Shown: positions 18,601 to 27,867, counted from the first letter of the stretch. The stretch is DNA of 43,001 nucleotides from an uncultured Clostridia bacterium (GCA_947631445.1 CANRLN010000012.1:1-43001); one strand, 5' to 3'. Numbers and translations are program-made. The notes: generated from the sequence alone by a model not told the origin.

Positions 18601-19498
18601 CCCATTTTTCCTTTGGAACAGAAAACTGATTTCTCTCAAATTTTACAGGTATACTGCTGTCCTGTTCAGGAAGTACGGGCAGTTCAGGTGCATATGGAAG
18701 TGAATCTATTCTGTTAAGCCAATATTCTCTGTCACGGTAGTATCTGCTTCCTTGACGAAGTTTTTTCTCAGCAATCAGATAGTCACGGAAAGTTAAATCA
18801 ATTTTTGGCAATACTGTATCAGGCTGAAAATAAAGTGTTTCAAACTCCGAAAGAACTGTCCAGATGCTTGCCCAGTCAGCTGTTACAAATTCAATGGAGA
18901 AATGCAGAATATCCTGCTTTATTCCTTTGCTGACAACAACTGTATACAACGGCCATTGTTCAGGCTGATAAATTTTATGGTCAAGTTCATTTTTGATAGC
19001 TTTTCTCTGTTTACTGCTGTCATTTCCTGTGCAGTCAACAGTTCTCACTTCAAACAGGGGTGCTTCAGACATAATACGCTGATAGCCTTCAACAGACATA
19101 ACCGCACGGAACATAGGGTGCCTGCTGATAAGCTGATTCCAAACACACTGTACACGTTCAGGGTCTAACGAATCATATTCAAGTTCCATATAGATATGAC
19201 AAGCTGTTCCGCCATAAGAAAACGCAGGATTTCTTCCGAGTACATAAGCCTGCTGAATTTCAGTCATACCAAATGATTCATACTGATGTTCTTTATCTAC
19301 TTCAAATGTCAGGGTATCATTCATCAGATATTCAATAATTTCCTGTTTGTGTTCTTTAAGATAGTTTTTTTCTTCTGCATTAAGCATACCTGCTGGAGCT
19401 TTAAAACGCAGTTTTCCGTCCTCAGTCCATAATCGTATATGTTTTGCAGAGAGTTCTGCAACTACCTTTGCAATGGATTCGTTCATTATTTCACTCAC
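15644..19498 (-). CDS. NRPS: docking-Cy-A(Cys)-PCP plus unassigned C-terminal domain
   Basis: The protein has 1284 residues. Residues 8-55 resemble a TubC docking segment (HIRLWTEDGKLRFKAPAG), very like the internal one in the 2330-residue NRPS. The heterocyclization domain has E203xxxxDxxS211 instead of DxxxxDxxS, with SVVGDFTAS and YVFTGAIG kept. The adenylation domain (about 510-1000) has the pocket residues DLYNLSLIW, matching the published cysteine code by eye. The PCP has Ser1072 in EAGANSL. About 155 residues after the PCP (1130-1284) match nothing I recognise. GTG at 19498 has GGAAA upstream and overlaps the reductase stop; an ATG at 19486 is the alternative. Role: add and cyclise a cysteine. 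Confidence 0.92.
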   Translation of the reverse strand: MSEIMNESIAKVVAELSAKHIRLWTEDGKLRFKAPAGMLNAEEKNYLKEHKQEIIEYLMNDTLTFEVDKEHQYESFGMTEIQQAYVLGRNPAFSYGGTACHIYMELEYDSLDPERVQCVWNQLISRHPMFRAVMSVEGYQRIMSEAPLFEVRTVDCTGNDSSKQRKAIKNELDHKIYQPEQWPLYTVVVSKGIKQDILHFSIEFVTADWASIWTVLSEFETLYFQPDTVLPKIDLTFRDYLIAEKKLRQGSRYYRDREYWLNRIDSLPYAPELPVLPEQDSSIPVKFERNQFSVPKEKWDKFCELARLSGTTPASAVMTAYGLAIGRWSRNKKFCLNLSILNRLPLHPQVDSVVGDFTASSLLEMEYKENSSFKELVTQIGRQLFDDLDHRLFTGVNVLRELQKSRGNILMPYVFTGAIGLISTDKSKLHGKMNNNGISQTSQVFMDCQAMDTENGLNINIDSRAGVFPEGMVSDICNTLEKLLLSLSESKEAWLKKPVDIALPAWQNEVLGAVNQTAKEQRTYLLHEKIMEQLEKKPNAFAVADAETSWTCAELYEKVKCITAALQKINIGRGDFVAVSMPKSRWQLAACLGILCAGSAYVPVDMQNAPKRAETVLSKVNAKCVVILSELKSNITCPDEITLISADKPESEPCGSLVGNPAGTLPQDIAYIIFTSGSTGEPKGVAVSHSAAVNTIEAINRLFSVGENDRIFNLSQLNFDLSVYDMFGVIGEGGGVVIPDSEQYKNPSHWADMMQKYNVTLWNSVPALMQLLVIYQSYQEQKINCPLRTVLLSGDWIPTEQPDKLKELFPSVRVVSLGGATEGGIWSIYHEYQADYDKQPEWKSIPYGKPLPNQGFMILDSMGLPCPVWVQGELYITGDSLASCYWGEKELTEKAFIEVNGIKAYKTGDTGRYHADGTIEFMGRLDNQVKVNGHRIELGEIESVIRKQFSVKDVVCTVEEVGNEKLLIAVLASANKIDKENFSEELKQWVPHYMVPSILITADEIPLTANGKIDHKTLKNMIRMASEQNHITNKENSLMTETEKLVSQILCEAIGCETLGADEDFYEAGANSLILARAAGQLNQKLERSIPFDTYLVTMLNEPNVHALAKMIDSSHTQDGEEKTTATEQLKLIWNRCESEDLTVVFTEQLLETAYRLYHEDKKRSYVFVPNGFPTEQLAEALLKENTEHIRFIASDAVAGDCLKIASAVMEQGIVPELIALLETETESEISVDVPYMGDIMFGLTISSMDSQDEITEILGEYCMGIINVCDCQTEEKLIAFLMQ

Positions 19499-20612
19499 TT
19501 TCTAATTTTCCTTTTTCTTCCGGAAGTACAGAGGCATCGTCTAATTCTTTTATTGCACTGCTTTTTGAACTTAAGGACACTGTCAGTGATGCAAAACCAA
19601 ATTTTTGTGTCAGTTCATTCCATAAGCGAGAGGCTTTCTGTTCTTGTTGTGCTTTGATAAGAAATTGTTTTCTTTCGTTTATCATCTGTTTCAATTTCAG
19701 CAAATCAAGAGAAATACAGTTTACCCAGCTTTCCTGTGCATATTCATGATAAGGTTTTGTAAGCTTTCTTAAATCAGGAGTAAGAATTTTCATATTGGGT
19801 GCAAGCATATTCTCAGGATAATGTTCAGGAAAACCTCCTCCGTCAAATATAGACCACGGCATATTCATTCTTGAATACCAGAGCAACAGACCTCTTGTAT
19901 CTACCAGTTCCAGACGACCTGACGGATAATAGCAACAGAAATTATGCAATATCTGCATATGATTGTCAGGGTCTTTAGGATTGATTGTGTTGTTGAATTG
20001 GAATGTAAATGGAATATTTCCGATAGTACCGATAATCTGTTTAAAATCTGCCTGCTGTTCTCCAACATAAGAGATTTCAACTTTTCCGTTCGGAACAAGG
20101 TGCAAAAGCAATTCAGCAAACGGATAGAATGCCTGTACACAGCTTCCTGCACGGAGATATTCTATTTTTTCACCTCTTGAATCAAGAAAACGGCACACCT
20201 GAAAAAATCTGCGTATTTCAGGCATATTCATGTACAAATCGCCTGTCATGAAACAGCATTTGTTTTTCTGTGCAGTCTGAAAACACTGTTTAAGTTCCTC
20301 ATGGTGTACGGGTTGTTCTAAAATAACGTGAATCCCTCGTTCCAAAAATTTAAGGCTCATTTCTGTACCTGCTCCGCCAAGCGAACCACTTCTTACAGCA
20401 ACACAGGCAATGTCTACATCGTCCGGCACTTCTTCTGGACTGTGATATAAATTGACATTGTAAAAAGAAGCACACTTCTGAGAACGAACGCTTCCCTTTG
20501 CAACAATTCCGACAATCTCAAAATCTTTTTTCAGACAACGAAGTGCCTCTATATAGAACATACCAAAACCTGTACCGCATACAACGACTTTGTAGATTTT
20601 GTTATCTTGCAT
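19491..20612 (-). CDS. Thiazolinyl imide reductase (Irp3/YbtU/PchG family)
   Basis: The 373-residue protein has an N-terminal NAD(P)-binding fold, VVCGTGFGMFYIEAL, then IACVAVRSGS, and the GIHVILEQPVHHEEL segment typical of the Gfo/Idh/MocA-like thiazolinyl imide reductases. In yersiniabactin and pyochelin assembly these reduce one carrier-bound thiazoline C=N bond to a thiazolidine using NADPH. Its presence predicts that the product has at least one thiazolidine ring. It lies between the oxidoreductase gene (TAATG overlap at its start) and the 1284-residue NRPS, whose start overlaps its stop. The family call is firm; which ring is reduced cannot be told. Confidence 0.92.
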   Translation of the reverse strand: MQDNKIYKVVVCGTGFGMFYIEALRCLKKDFEIVGIVAKGSVRSQKCASFYNVNLYHSPEEVPDDVDIACVAVRSGSLGGAGTEMSLKFLERGIHVILEQPVHHEELKQCFQTAQKNKCCFMTGDLYMNMPEIRRFFQVCRFLDSRGEKIEYLRAGSCVQAFYPFAELLLHLVPNGKVEISYVGEQQADFKQIIGTIGNIPFTFQFNNTINPKDPDNHMQILHNFCCYYPSGRLELVDTRGLLLWYSRMNMPWSIFDGGGFPEHYPENMLAPNMKILTPDLRKLTKPYHEYAQESWVNCISLDLLKLKQMINERKQFLIKAQQEQKASRLWNELTQKFGFASLTVSLSSKSSAIKELDDASVLPEEKGKLESE

Positions 20613-21598
20613 TACAACTCACCTTCTTCTTCCATAATTTTATCCATACAACAAGGATATACTGTCCACACATCAAATGGTTTTGTTTGCATAATCAGTT
20701 CCCAGACAGCTTTCCAGTCATCTGAAAGCGACAGGAGAGAAACACCGTTTCTGATTTTTCCCTGCAATACAGCAACCGCAGCCGCAGCACAGGTCTTTCC
20801 AGACAAAGCAGATGGATTACTGCACTTTGCAAAACAAGTTACTGCCATTTTATCTCCCTGTAATTCCGTGAGAAACTGAATACTGTTTTCAAGTCCCTGC
20901 CTTTGTATGTGGCTGGAAGTATATAACTTTTCTGCAAGTTCTTGACGACTTGTAAACTGCATAGTGAAAACTTGTTCCAAATCGTCACTTTCCCTGACCA
21001 TAGACCATTCACTGTTTTTTACATTCAAAATTCTGTCAATGCCTCTTGTTTCAGCGTCAGAAAAACGATACCTGTAAACCTCATCTCCAATAAACGGAAC
21101 ACACTCCGGAACAGATGCGGACATCTGCGATTTTTTCGCATTTCCTGAAGGAAGTGAATATGATTCTGTCATATCAAACGCAGCTGTCATTGAAAGTGGT
21201 TCATTGATAATATAATCCATTCTCAATCGTTTTATCGGGCTAACTGTTTCTGACAAAACACGGGGAATCATTCCAATAATTCCAGGGACAGACCCACAGC
21301 CGTAAAGTATAGGTTTGTCTGTTATGCTACTGAAATTGTTTTGGTTTCCAAGTTCAACAAATGGAAGTTCAGGCAAAAGAGCAGGTGTTCCTCCACTTGC
21401 ATTTATCAGTATACTGCAATCCTGACCAAAATCTTTCAGAGAAGTCGTTTCTGTAATATCCACCACCTGCCACAATCCTTGTGAATCAACAGAAGGTCGA
21501 CGACAACCCAATTTGATATCTTCATCAGGTACAAGTTCGTGGAGAGCCTTGACAATTTCTGAACCTATTTTTCCGTTTGCACCAATTAAACCAATCAC
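20612..21598 (-). CDS. Saccharopine dehydrogenase-like NAD(P)-binding protein
   Basis: The 328-residue protein starts with a Rossmann motif, IGLIGANGKIGSEIV, followed by an arginine cluster (GCRRPSVD) and the segment DCSILINASGG. The layout matches saccharopine dehydrogenase-like and related Rossmann oxidoreductases found in several thiazoline siderophore loci. Start is GTG, sharing GTGA with the upstream NRPS stop. It ends EEEGEL and its last codons provide the ribosome site of the reductase gene. Possible roles are reduction of a carrier-bound intermediate or of the released product; the sequence does not decide between them. Confidence 0.78.
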   Translation of the reverse strand: MIGLIGANGKIGSEIVKALHELVPDEDIKLGCRRPSVDSQGLWQVVDITETTSLKDFGQDCSILINASGGTPALLPELPFVELGNQNNFSSITDKPILYGCGSVPGIIGMIPRVLSETVSPIKRLRMDYIINEPLSMTAAFDMTESYSLPSGNAKKSQMSASVPECVPFIGDEVYRYRFSDAETRGIDRILNVKNSEWSMVRESDDLEQVFTMQFTSRQELAEKLYTSSHIQRQGLENSIQFLTELQGDKMAVTCFAKCSNPSALSGKTCAAAAVAVLQGKIRNGVSLLSLSDDWKAVWELIMQTKPFDVWTVYPCCMDKIMEEEGEL

Positions 21599-24342
21599 AG
21601 TTCGCCCTCCTCCATGTCATCATCTGTTATAAGTTCGTCAACTGCTGATGCAAGCTGTTCAAGTATTGGAGCATCAAAAAATTCCTTCATACTTATATGT
21701 ATTCCAAATGTATTGCTTAAACTGTTCAGCATACGTGTTGCGAGCAGGCTGTCACCGCCAATTTCAAAGAAATTATCCTCCAGATAAATCGTTTCAGAAT
21801 GGAAAAATCCATTCCATATATCAGAAATACGTTTCTGTGTTTCTGTCTGTGGAAGTGTTCCATTTCCTGTGGTTTTGGAAGAAAACCAATTTTTCATGGA
21901 ATTTCTGTCTATCTTTCCGTTAGCAGTAAGCGGAAATGCAGTAGTATAGCAAAAATGTTCCGGAATCATATACGGCACTAATTTTTCAGCACAATATGAC
22001 TTTAAAGCTGTTTCGTCTGGAACAGACTGTTCCACAAGCTTGCAAGTATAGCTGTACATACCTGTTTCTTCATCTTTCTGAGCAGAAATTTCTCCGAAAC
22101 CTGTCTGTCTGAACGCAATGCACCAGCTTTCGTACGGCATCATAGAACTATTTCTGCGTATTTCTTCATAATCTGTAAATCCATGTTCTATAACACCTGC
22201 AGAAATTAATCCCAAAGCAGTCATTTTTTCAGGTTCTGATACATAGAGAATACCGCTTTGTTTCAAAAGAAGTTTTACATAACGAAGTCCATCAAGAACT
22301 TTTGTAAACATATGCAGACCGTTCACAGCAACAACTGCATCTGAATTTCCTGCAAGACTTGCTGAAAGATGCACATAATCCGTCTTATGATATTCCACCT
22401 GCAACGGAATTTCAGAAAACTTTTCTTTTGCTGTTTGTATCATGCCTGAGCTTGTTTCAAGAAATACAATCTGCAATTTTTCCTGTATATCGGAAAGTTC
22501 CTGCATCAACGGCAGAAAAATATCGCCCTCTCGTCCAAACATTAAGGTAAGTCTGAATTTTCCATCTGTACCTTGTGCCTGTGTTCTGATATTCACAGCA
22601 ATTTTTCTTACAAGCTGTTTTAATTCTGCTGTCTGCATCAAACGTGCAGGAGCGAGCAAATCATCATCAAGCATAGCAGCAGAACTGATTTGTCCTGAGA
22701 TAATACTCCTGAGAAGTTCTGTTTTTTTATTTAGTTTCTCTGAAAACTCTGTTTTTGTAAAAACAGAGTTTTCGGGCATTTTACTCATAAAAGTATTCCA
22801 GAGAGATACAATACCCTTTCCGTCACCTGAAAGCTCTGTATCCTTAAATACGGGTTCTCCATTTTCGTACAGTACGCTGTGCATAAAATCAGCTATCATG
22901 CAGTCTGTTTCATCTGCTTCATTTCCGACAACAGACGGAACTTTTGGAATTTCTGCTGTATTTTCTGCCTGAACAGTCTGTATAACTGCCGAAAGGGACT
23001 TTCCTGCTGTTCCGTCACCGACCAATACAACAGACTGTTCTGCCTGTGGCAAATCTGCAAGATGATTTTCTATTTCACCAAGCTCTATTCTGAATCCGTT
23101 TATTTTAACCTGATTGTCTTTTCGTCCGCAGAAAATAATTGTATCATCAGGGAGATAATAACCAAAATCTCCTGTACAGTACCAGCGTTCACCGTTATCT
23201 TCCACAAATACTTTTGCTGTAAGTTCAGGTTGAGAAATATATCCCTTTGCAAGACCTGCTCCGCCTATCCATAATTCCCCGATTTCATTGTCCTCAGCAT
23301 CACCGTTTTCTGTCATAACCCTGAACTTCTGATTTGCAAGCGGTTTTCCGTAAGGTATCATCTGCCACGATTCATCAACGTATGTTACCTCAAAGAAATT
23401 TGACCATACAGACGCTTCTGTTGCACCGCCAAGTGCAATAAAACGACAATTTTCAGTGTGTGCCTTTAAAAGTTTGTACAGCTCAGGACGGATTTTATCT
23501 CCTGAAATCAGAACACACTTCAATGAACTGAGAATTTCATTTGGCTTTAAAGATATAAGCATCATTTCAAGCAGTGCAGGAACAGAATTCCAAATGCTTA
23601 TGTTATCTTTTTGGATACGCTGAATCCATGCAAGAGGTTCTTTCTGTGTTTTGTCAGTAAGAACAGAAACTGCTCCACCAGCAGACAGCATACCAAAAAT
23701 ATCAAATACCGAAAGGTCAAAGTCAATTGCAGAAACAGCAATTGCTCTGTCCTGACCGCTGACAGAAAATCTGTCAAGAACGTCTGCAATTGTATTCCAT
23801 GCACCTGCATGAGAAATTTCCACACCCTTTGGTTTACCGGTAGAACCTGATGTAAAAATAATATAGGCTGTTTCGTTCGGGTCAGCAATATACGGCAGAA
23901 CATATTGATTTTCTGTTAAGTCTGCAAAGATATTACAGCACTCTGTAACCAATGACGCAGAAGAATCGCTTTCTGTAATACAAAAACGAATTTCCGCTTG
24001 TGCATAGATACTTCTGCGTCTTTCAACAGGCTGTGTACAGTTTACAGGTACATAAGCACCACCTGCCCAGAGGACTCCAAGTACAGCACATATCAGTTCT
24101 GAACCTCGAGGAATACTGACAGCAACTCTGTCTCCGATATGAAGTCCCGCATTTTTTAATGAAACAGCAAATGAGGCAGCACGCAAAGCTGTTTCTTGGT
24201 ATGTCAGAACACCTTCTTCAGAGATTACAGCAGGAATATCAGGTGTTTTCTCAACATGAGAAAGAAATGCTTTCAATAAAGACTGCGGAGGAATATTCTT
24301 TGCTGTTTGGTTGGCTTTACGTTCTTTTAGATTTCTGTTCAT
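21595..24342 (-). CDS. NRPS: A(Cys-like) interrupted by an MT-like domain, PCP
   Basis: The protein has 915 residues. The adenylation domain starts at about residue 20 (FTSGSTGKPKG; FDLSVFD; WNSVPA; LGGATEASVW; KINGFRIELGEIE). After that motif comes about 300 residues of other sequence, including an MT-like fold at about 580-790, before the domain resumes with LTANGKIDR. The PCP Ser is 865 (EIGGDSLLA). By eye the pocket is DLFNLSLVW, close to the cysteine code. The insert has the layout of the methyltransferase/epimerase inserts of PchE, PchF and HMWP2, but the SAM loop is degenerate (MFGREGDIFLP). It has no condensation or cyclization domain, so it must work with one from another protein. 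AAAGGA precedes the ATG. Confidence 0.9.
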   Translation of the reverse strand: MNRNLKERKANQTAKNIPPQSLLKAFLSHVEKTPDIPAVISEEGVLTYQETALRAASFAVSLKNAGLHIGDRVAVSIPRGSELICAVLGVLWAGGAYVPVNCTQPVERRRSIYAQAEIRFCITESDSSASLVTECCNIFADLTENQYVLPYIADPNETAYIIFTSGSTGKPKGVEISHAGAWNTIADVLDRFSVSGQDRAIAVSAIDFDLSVFDIFGMLSAGGAVSVLTDKTQKEPLAWIQRIQKDNISIWNSVPALLEMMLISLKPNEILSSLKCVLISGDKIRPELYKLLKAHTENCRFIALGGATEASVWSNFFEVTYVDESWQMIPYGKPLANQKFRVMTENGDAEDNEIGELWIGGAGLAKGYISQPELTAKVFVEDNGERWYCTGDFGYYLPDDTIIFCGRKDNQVKINGFRIELGEIENHLADLPQAEQSVVLVGDGTAGKSLSAVIQTVQAENTAEIPKVPSVVGNEADETDCMIADFMHSVLYENGEPVFKDTELSGDGKGIVSLWNTFMSKMPENSVFTKTEFSEKLNKKTELLRSIISGQISSAAMLDDDLLAPARLMQTAELKQLVRKIAVNIRTQAQGTDGKFRLTLMFGREGDIFLPLMQELSDIQEKLQIVFLETSSGMIQTAKEKFSEIPLQVEYHKTDYVHLSASLAGNSDAVVAVNGLHMFTKVLDGLRYVKLLLKQSGILYVSEPEKMTALGLISAGVIEHGFTDYEEIRRNSSMMPYESWCIAFRQTGFGEISAQKDEETGMYSYTCKLVEQSVPDETALKSYCAEKLVPYMIPEHFCYTTAFPLTANGKIDRNSMKNWFSSKTTGNGTLPQTETQKRISDIWNGFFHSETIYLEDNFFEIGGDSLLATRMLNSLSNTFGIHISMKEFFDAPILEQLASAVDELITDDDMEEGEL

Positions 24343-24370
24343 ACTTATTATCCTTTCAGTTTACAATAGC

Positions 24371-26101
24371 TTATCTGATAGTCCAGTTTGATGCATCACT
24401 CTTTTCTTTCAAGAATCGGCTGTAAATGCCATCTTGCTTTATAAGTTCGTCATGATTTCCTTCTTGTGCAATGTGTCCTTTTTCAACTGCAATAATCTTA
24501 TCTGCATTGCGAACAATTTTCATTCTGTGAGCAATCATAATAACAGTTTTATTTTGGGTAAGTGCATCAATTGCTCCAAGGATAGCCTGCTCATTTTCTG
24601 AATCCAATGCACTGGTTGCCTCATCAAGAATAATTATCGGGGCATCTTTTAAAATTGCTCTTGCAATGGCAACCCTCTGTTTTTCTCCGCCCGATATACT
24701 GCTTCCGCCCTCTTTGAGTATGGTATTATATCCGTCAGGGAGTTTTTCAATAAACTCGTCACACCTTGCTGCACGTGCAGCCGCCTTTACTTCTTCCAGT
24801 GAAGCATCAGGTTTACCAAAACGTATGTTATTCATAACAGTATCTTCAAACAGATAATTTTCCTGAAACACAAAACTTATATTGTCCATCAATTCAGACA
24901 TTTCTACATGGCGAATATCTGCTCCACCTATTTTGATAGTTCCTGATGTAATATCCCAGAATCTTGGAATAAGATTGCAGAGAGTAGATTTTCCCGAACC
25001 TGATGGGCCAATAATTGCAGTTGTAGTTTTGGGTTTAATTGTAACTGAAACATCATGCAGAATTTCTCTCTCATCATATCCAAATGAAACATGGTCAAAT
25101 ACAATTTCAGATGACTGTATATGCTGATAGGGCTGTTCACAAACAATGGGTTCTGTTTTTTCAAGTTCTTCAACCTCAGTCATGGCACTGTCAAGCATTC
25201 CTATCATAGATAAAGATGTTCCTGTTTGCATAAGAGAAGAAAATACCATAAAGCTCATAACTATAAGAGATAGTGCAACTGTAAGTTCAATATTTCCGTT
25301 ATGTACAAGATAGAGTGAATTAACAATAATCAGAGCCTCAAATATAACTACACAAAGTTGTGTAACTACCTGTGAAAACATGGATTTGTCTGTAAGGTGC
25401 AGATTTTGGTCACGGCTTCCGTCAATTGCCTGTTTCAAGTGATTATCTCCCGAACGGAAACCAAAGGCTTTTGTAACTTTTATACCCTGCAAAAAAGAAA
25501 TTGCAGATTCAGAAAGACAGCTCTGTGCAGTCTGACGGCTTGGAGCGTGTTTACGTGAAATTTTCATTTCCCAACTTACAGACATCATATACAGTATCAT
25601 GCCTGCAAGTGCAATCAGTCCTGTATGCCATTCATAGAAAAGCAATGCCAAAAAAATTGAAAATGAACTGAACAATCCGCCAATGACATAAATCAGCATA
25701 GCAGGTGCTTGTTGCTCCACTTCGCTGAGGGTGCTTGTCATAACAGCATTAATGCGTCCGACAGATGACCGGCTGAAAAATCCGAGATGTACATTTCTGA
25801 GCATATTGCCAAGACTTATTCTTTTGTCTGCCGTCATATACAAGCCTGTTTTCATAATTGAAACCTGTGAAATATAACTTGTAATAAAACTTCCAAGAAT
25901 ACAAACAACAGTTGCTGTTATTATTGCACTTTTAGCTTTTTGCATATCAAGCTGACCTAACAGACAATTAATTGCTGTAATAATTGCATACATCTGCATC
26001 ATAGCAAACATACCGTTAAGAAAAGAAAATACAATTGCAAGAACAAAACTCTTATGTCTTTGTTTGCTGAACTGCCATATGCGAACAATAGAATTTATCA
26101 T
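24371..26101 (-). CDS. ABC transporter half-protein, TM-ATPase (YbtQ-like)
   Basis: The 576-residue protein has a six-helix exporter-type membrane domain (about 1-310) followed by an ATPase. Walker A GPSGSGKST is at about 364-372, signature ISGGEKQR at about 466, Walker B IIILDEATSALDSE near 489, and the H-loop AHRMK follows. Its ATG overlaps the stop of the next ABC gene (ATGA), so the two probably form a heterodimer. In yersiniabactin loci the equivalent pair YbtP/YbtQ, although exporter-like in fold, imports the ferric siderophore; here a separate ECF importer exists, so direction is uncertain. Tail MKNL/INWTIR-type end lies 28 bp before the NRPS start. Confidence 0.9.
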   Translation of the reverse strand: MINSIVRIWQFSKQRHKSFVLAIVFSFLNGMFAMMQMYAIITAINCLLGQLDMQKAKSAIITATVVCILGSFITSYISQVSIMKTGLYMTADKRISLGNMLRNVHLGFFSRSSVGRINAVMTSTLSEVEQQAPAMLIYVIGGLFSSFSIFLALLFYEWHTGLIALAGMILYMMSVSWEMKISRKHAPSRQTAQSCLSESAISFLQGIKVTKAFGFRSGDNHLKQAIDGSRDQNLHLTDKSMFSQVVTQLCVVIFEALIIVNSLYLVHNGNIELTVALSLIVMSFMVFSSLMQTGTSLSMIGMLDSAMTEVEELEKTEPIVCEQPYQHIQSSEIVFDHVSFGYDEREILHDVSVTIKPKTTTAIIGPSGSGKSTLCNLIPRFWDITSGTIKIGGADIRHVEMSELMDNISFVFQENYLFEDTVMNNIRFGKPDASLEEVKAAARAARCDEFIEKLPDGYNTILKEGGSSISGGEKQRVAIARAILKDAPIIILDEATSALDSENEQAILGAIDALTQNKTVIMIAHRMKIVRNADKIIAVEKGHIAQEGNHDELIKQDGIYSRFLKEKSDASNWTIR

Positions 26102-27867
26102 TTGTTATCTCCTTTCTCTGCCAAAGACCACATATTAGCATATTCAGGACATATTTTAAGCATCTTATCATGTGTGCCTATTGCTTTTATTTTGCCTTTT
26201 TCAACATACGCAATCTGTTCAGCCGATGCAATGGTTTTAAGTCTGTGTGCAACAACAATAAGTGTTTTTCCCGCAGCGGCTTTTGAAATAGCATTCTGAA
26301 TAGCAGTTTCATTTTCAGGGTCAGTGCTTGCAGTAGCCTCATCTAAAATCATAATAGGAGCATTTTTCATCATAGCACGAGCAATAGCAATTCTCTGTCT
26401 TTCTCCGCCTGAAAGCTTACCAGAACCTGCCGGTGTCTGATATCCTTTAGGCAACGCACATATAAATTCGTCACAGCCTGCACGTTTAGCAGCCTGTATT
26501 ACTTCCTCATCAGTTGCACTTGGTCGTCCGATACGAATATTTTCCATAATACTCATATCAAACAAAAATGTTTCCTGGTCAACATAGGCAATCATATTGT
26601 TTATTTCTTCCTGTGAATAAGAAGAAATTTCTTTGCCGTTTATCTGGATTTTTCCGCCCGTTGTGTCCCAGTAGCCTGCAAGCAGTTTTGCAATTGTAGA
26701 CTTTCCTCCGCCTGATGCACCCACAAGTGCAAGCATAGTATGTGGAGGAACATGGAGCGAAACACCGCCAAGTACCTTATCCCCATCTTTTGTATAGGAG
26801 AAAGTTACATCTGAGAAATCCACGGTAGCCTCTGATACATTTTGGGTTTTGTCTGATTCTTTACGTTTCAGTTCTTCATAATCCAGAACATCACGGATTT
26901 CCTTTGCAGTTGTTCCCATCTGTGCAACCTGGTCAAAGAAACTGAAAGCCTTTACTATTGAACCATAAATTCCCAGAGAAATCATCATGAACAACAAAAA
27001 TGTTTCTCCCGTAAGCGAACCATTGGCAAAGAAAATCAATCCTGCAATGAGAACAGGGAAAATTGAAAATGGTGTTACACTGCTTCCAAATGAAGAAAAG
27101 AACTGTGTTTCCTTTACCCAGTCAATGTTATAATTTGCATGGTGCATAACAGCATCTTCAAATTTCTTATATGAGCTGTCTGCCTGATTGAAAGTCTTTA
27201 TAACCCTGATACCGCCAACATATTCAACAATTGCCTGATTCATGGATTTTGAAGCCTGTATCTGACCTGCATATTTAGCCTTATAGCCAATCATCATACC
27301 GCCCATAATCAAAACACCAATCAACAGCCACAACAATATACAAAATGCAAGTCGCCAGTCTACCATAAACATAAGAACAATAAGCGTAAGAGGAACAAGC
27401 ATATTTGCAGTCATTTCAGGAAGAAGATGTGCAAGGGTAACTTCAATGCCTTCAATTCTGTCCACAAGCATTGTCTTTAAACGTCCTGTACCATTTGTTT
27501 CAAAATATCCCATTGGCAAGCGGAGCATTTTTTCAACAATTGCTGAACGTATATCACGAAGCGTTTCATAAGCTGCATGATGTGAAACCCATGTTGACAA
27601 ATTCAGCAGAATCACATTCATAACTTTAAATCCGGCAATTCCGACCGTAATCAAAAGTGCCTGAGATGTAACACTTTTTTCTGTGAATATTATACCTGCA
27701 AGTTTTCCTGCAAACAAATACGCTCCTAAATTGCATAACACAGAAATAATACTTATAATGACGGATAATACATACTTTACTTGATACGGTTTCATAAATC
27801 CACCCAGTTCTTTGAAAAAAGAGGCTGACTGACTTTGTGCGTTCGTTTCTGTTTCCATTTGACTCAA
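26098..27867 (-). CDS. ABC transporter half-protein, TM-ATPase (YbtP-like)
   Basis: The 589-residue protein has a six-helix membrane domain and an ATPase with Walker A GASGGGKST (about 381), signature LSGGERQR (about 484) and Walker B IMILDEATASTDPE. The D-loop reads ASTD where SALD is usual, a common mark of a heterodimer partner with one weakened site. I use the TTG start at 27867 because AAGGAAG lies 7 nt upstream; the next ATG (27858) is too far away. It follows the ATC hydrolase-like gene after a 24 bp gap and is coupled to the next ABC gene. It probably moves the peptide product across the membrane. Confidence 0.9.
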   Translation of the reverse strand: MSQMETETNAQSQSASFFKELGGFMKPYQVKYVLSVIISIISVLCNLGAYLFAGKLAGIIFTEKSVTSQALLITVGIAGFKVMNVILLNLSTWVSHHAAYETLRDIRSAIVEKMLRLPMGYFETNGTGRLKTMLVDRIEGIEVTLAHLLPEMTANMLVPLTLIVLMFMVDWRLAFCILLWLLIGVLIMGGMMIGYKAKYAGQIQASKSMNQAIVEYVGGIRVIKTFNQADSSYKKFEDAVMHHANYNIDWVKETQFFSSFGSSVTPFSIFPVLIAGLIFFANGSLTGETFLLFMMISLGIYGSIVKAFSFFDQVAQMGTTAKEIRDVLDYEELKRKESDKTQNVSEATVDFSDVTFSYTKDGDKVLGGVSLHVPPHTMLALVGASGGGKSTIAKLLAGYWDTTGGKIQINGKEISSYSQEEINNMIAYVDQETFLFDMSIMENIRIGRPSATDEEVIQAAKRAGCDEFICALPKGYQTPAGSGKLSGGERQRIAIARAMMKNAPIMILDEATASTDPENETAIQNAISKAAAGKTLIVVAHRLKTIASAEQIAYVEKGKIKAIGTHDKMLKICPEYANMWSLAEKGDNK

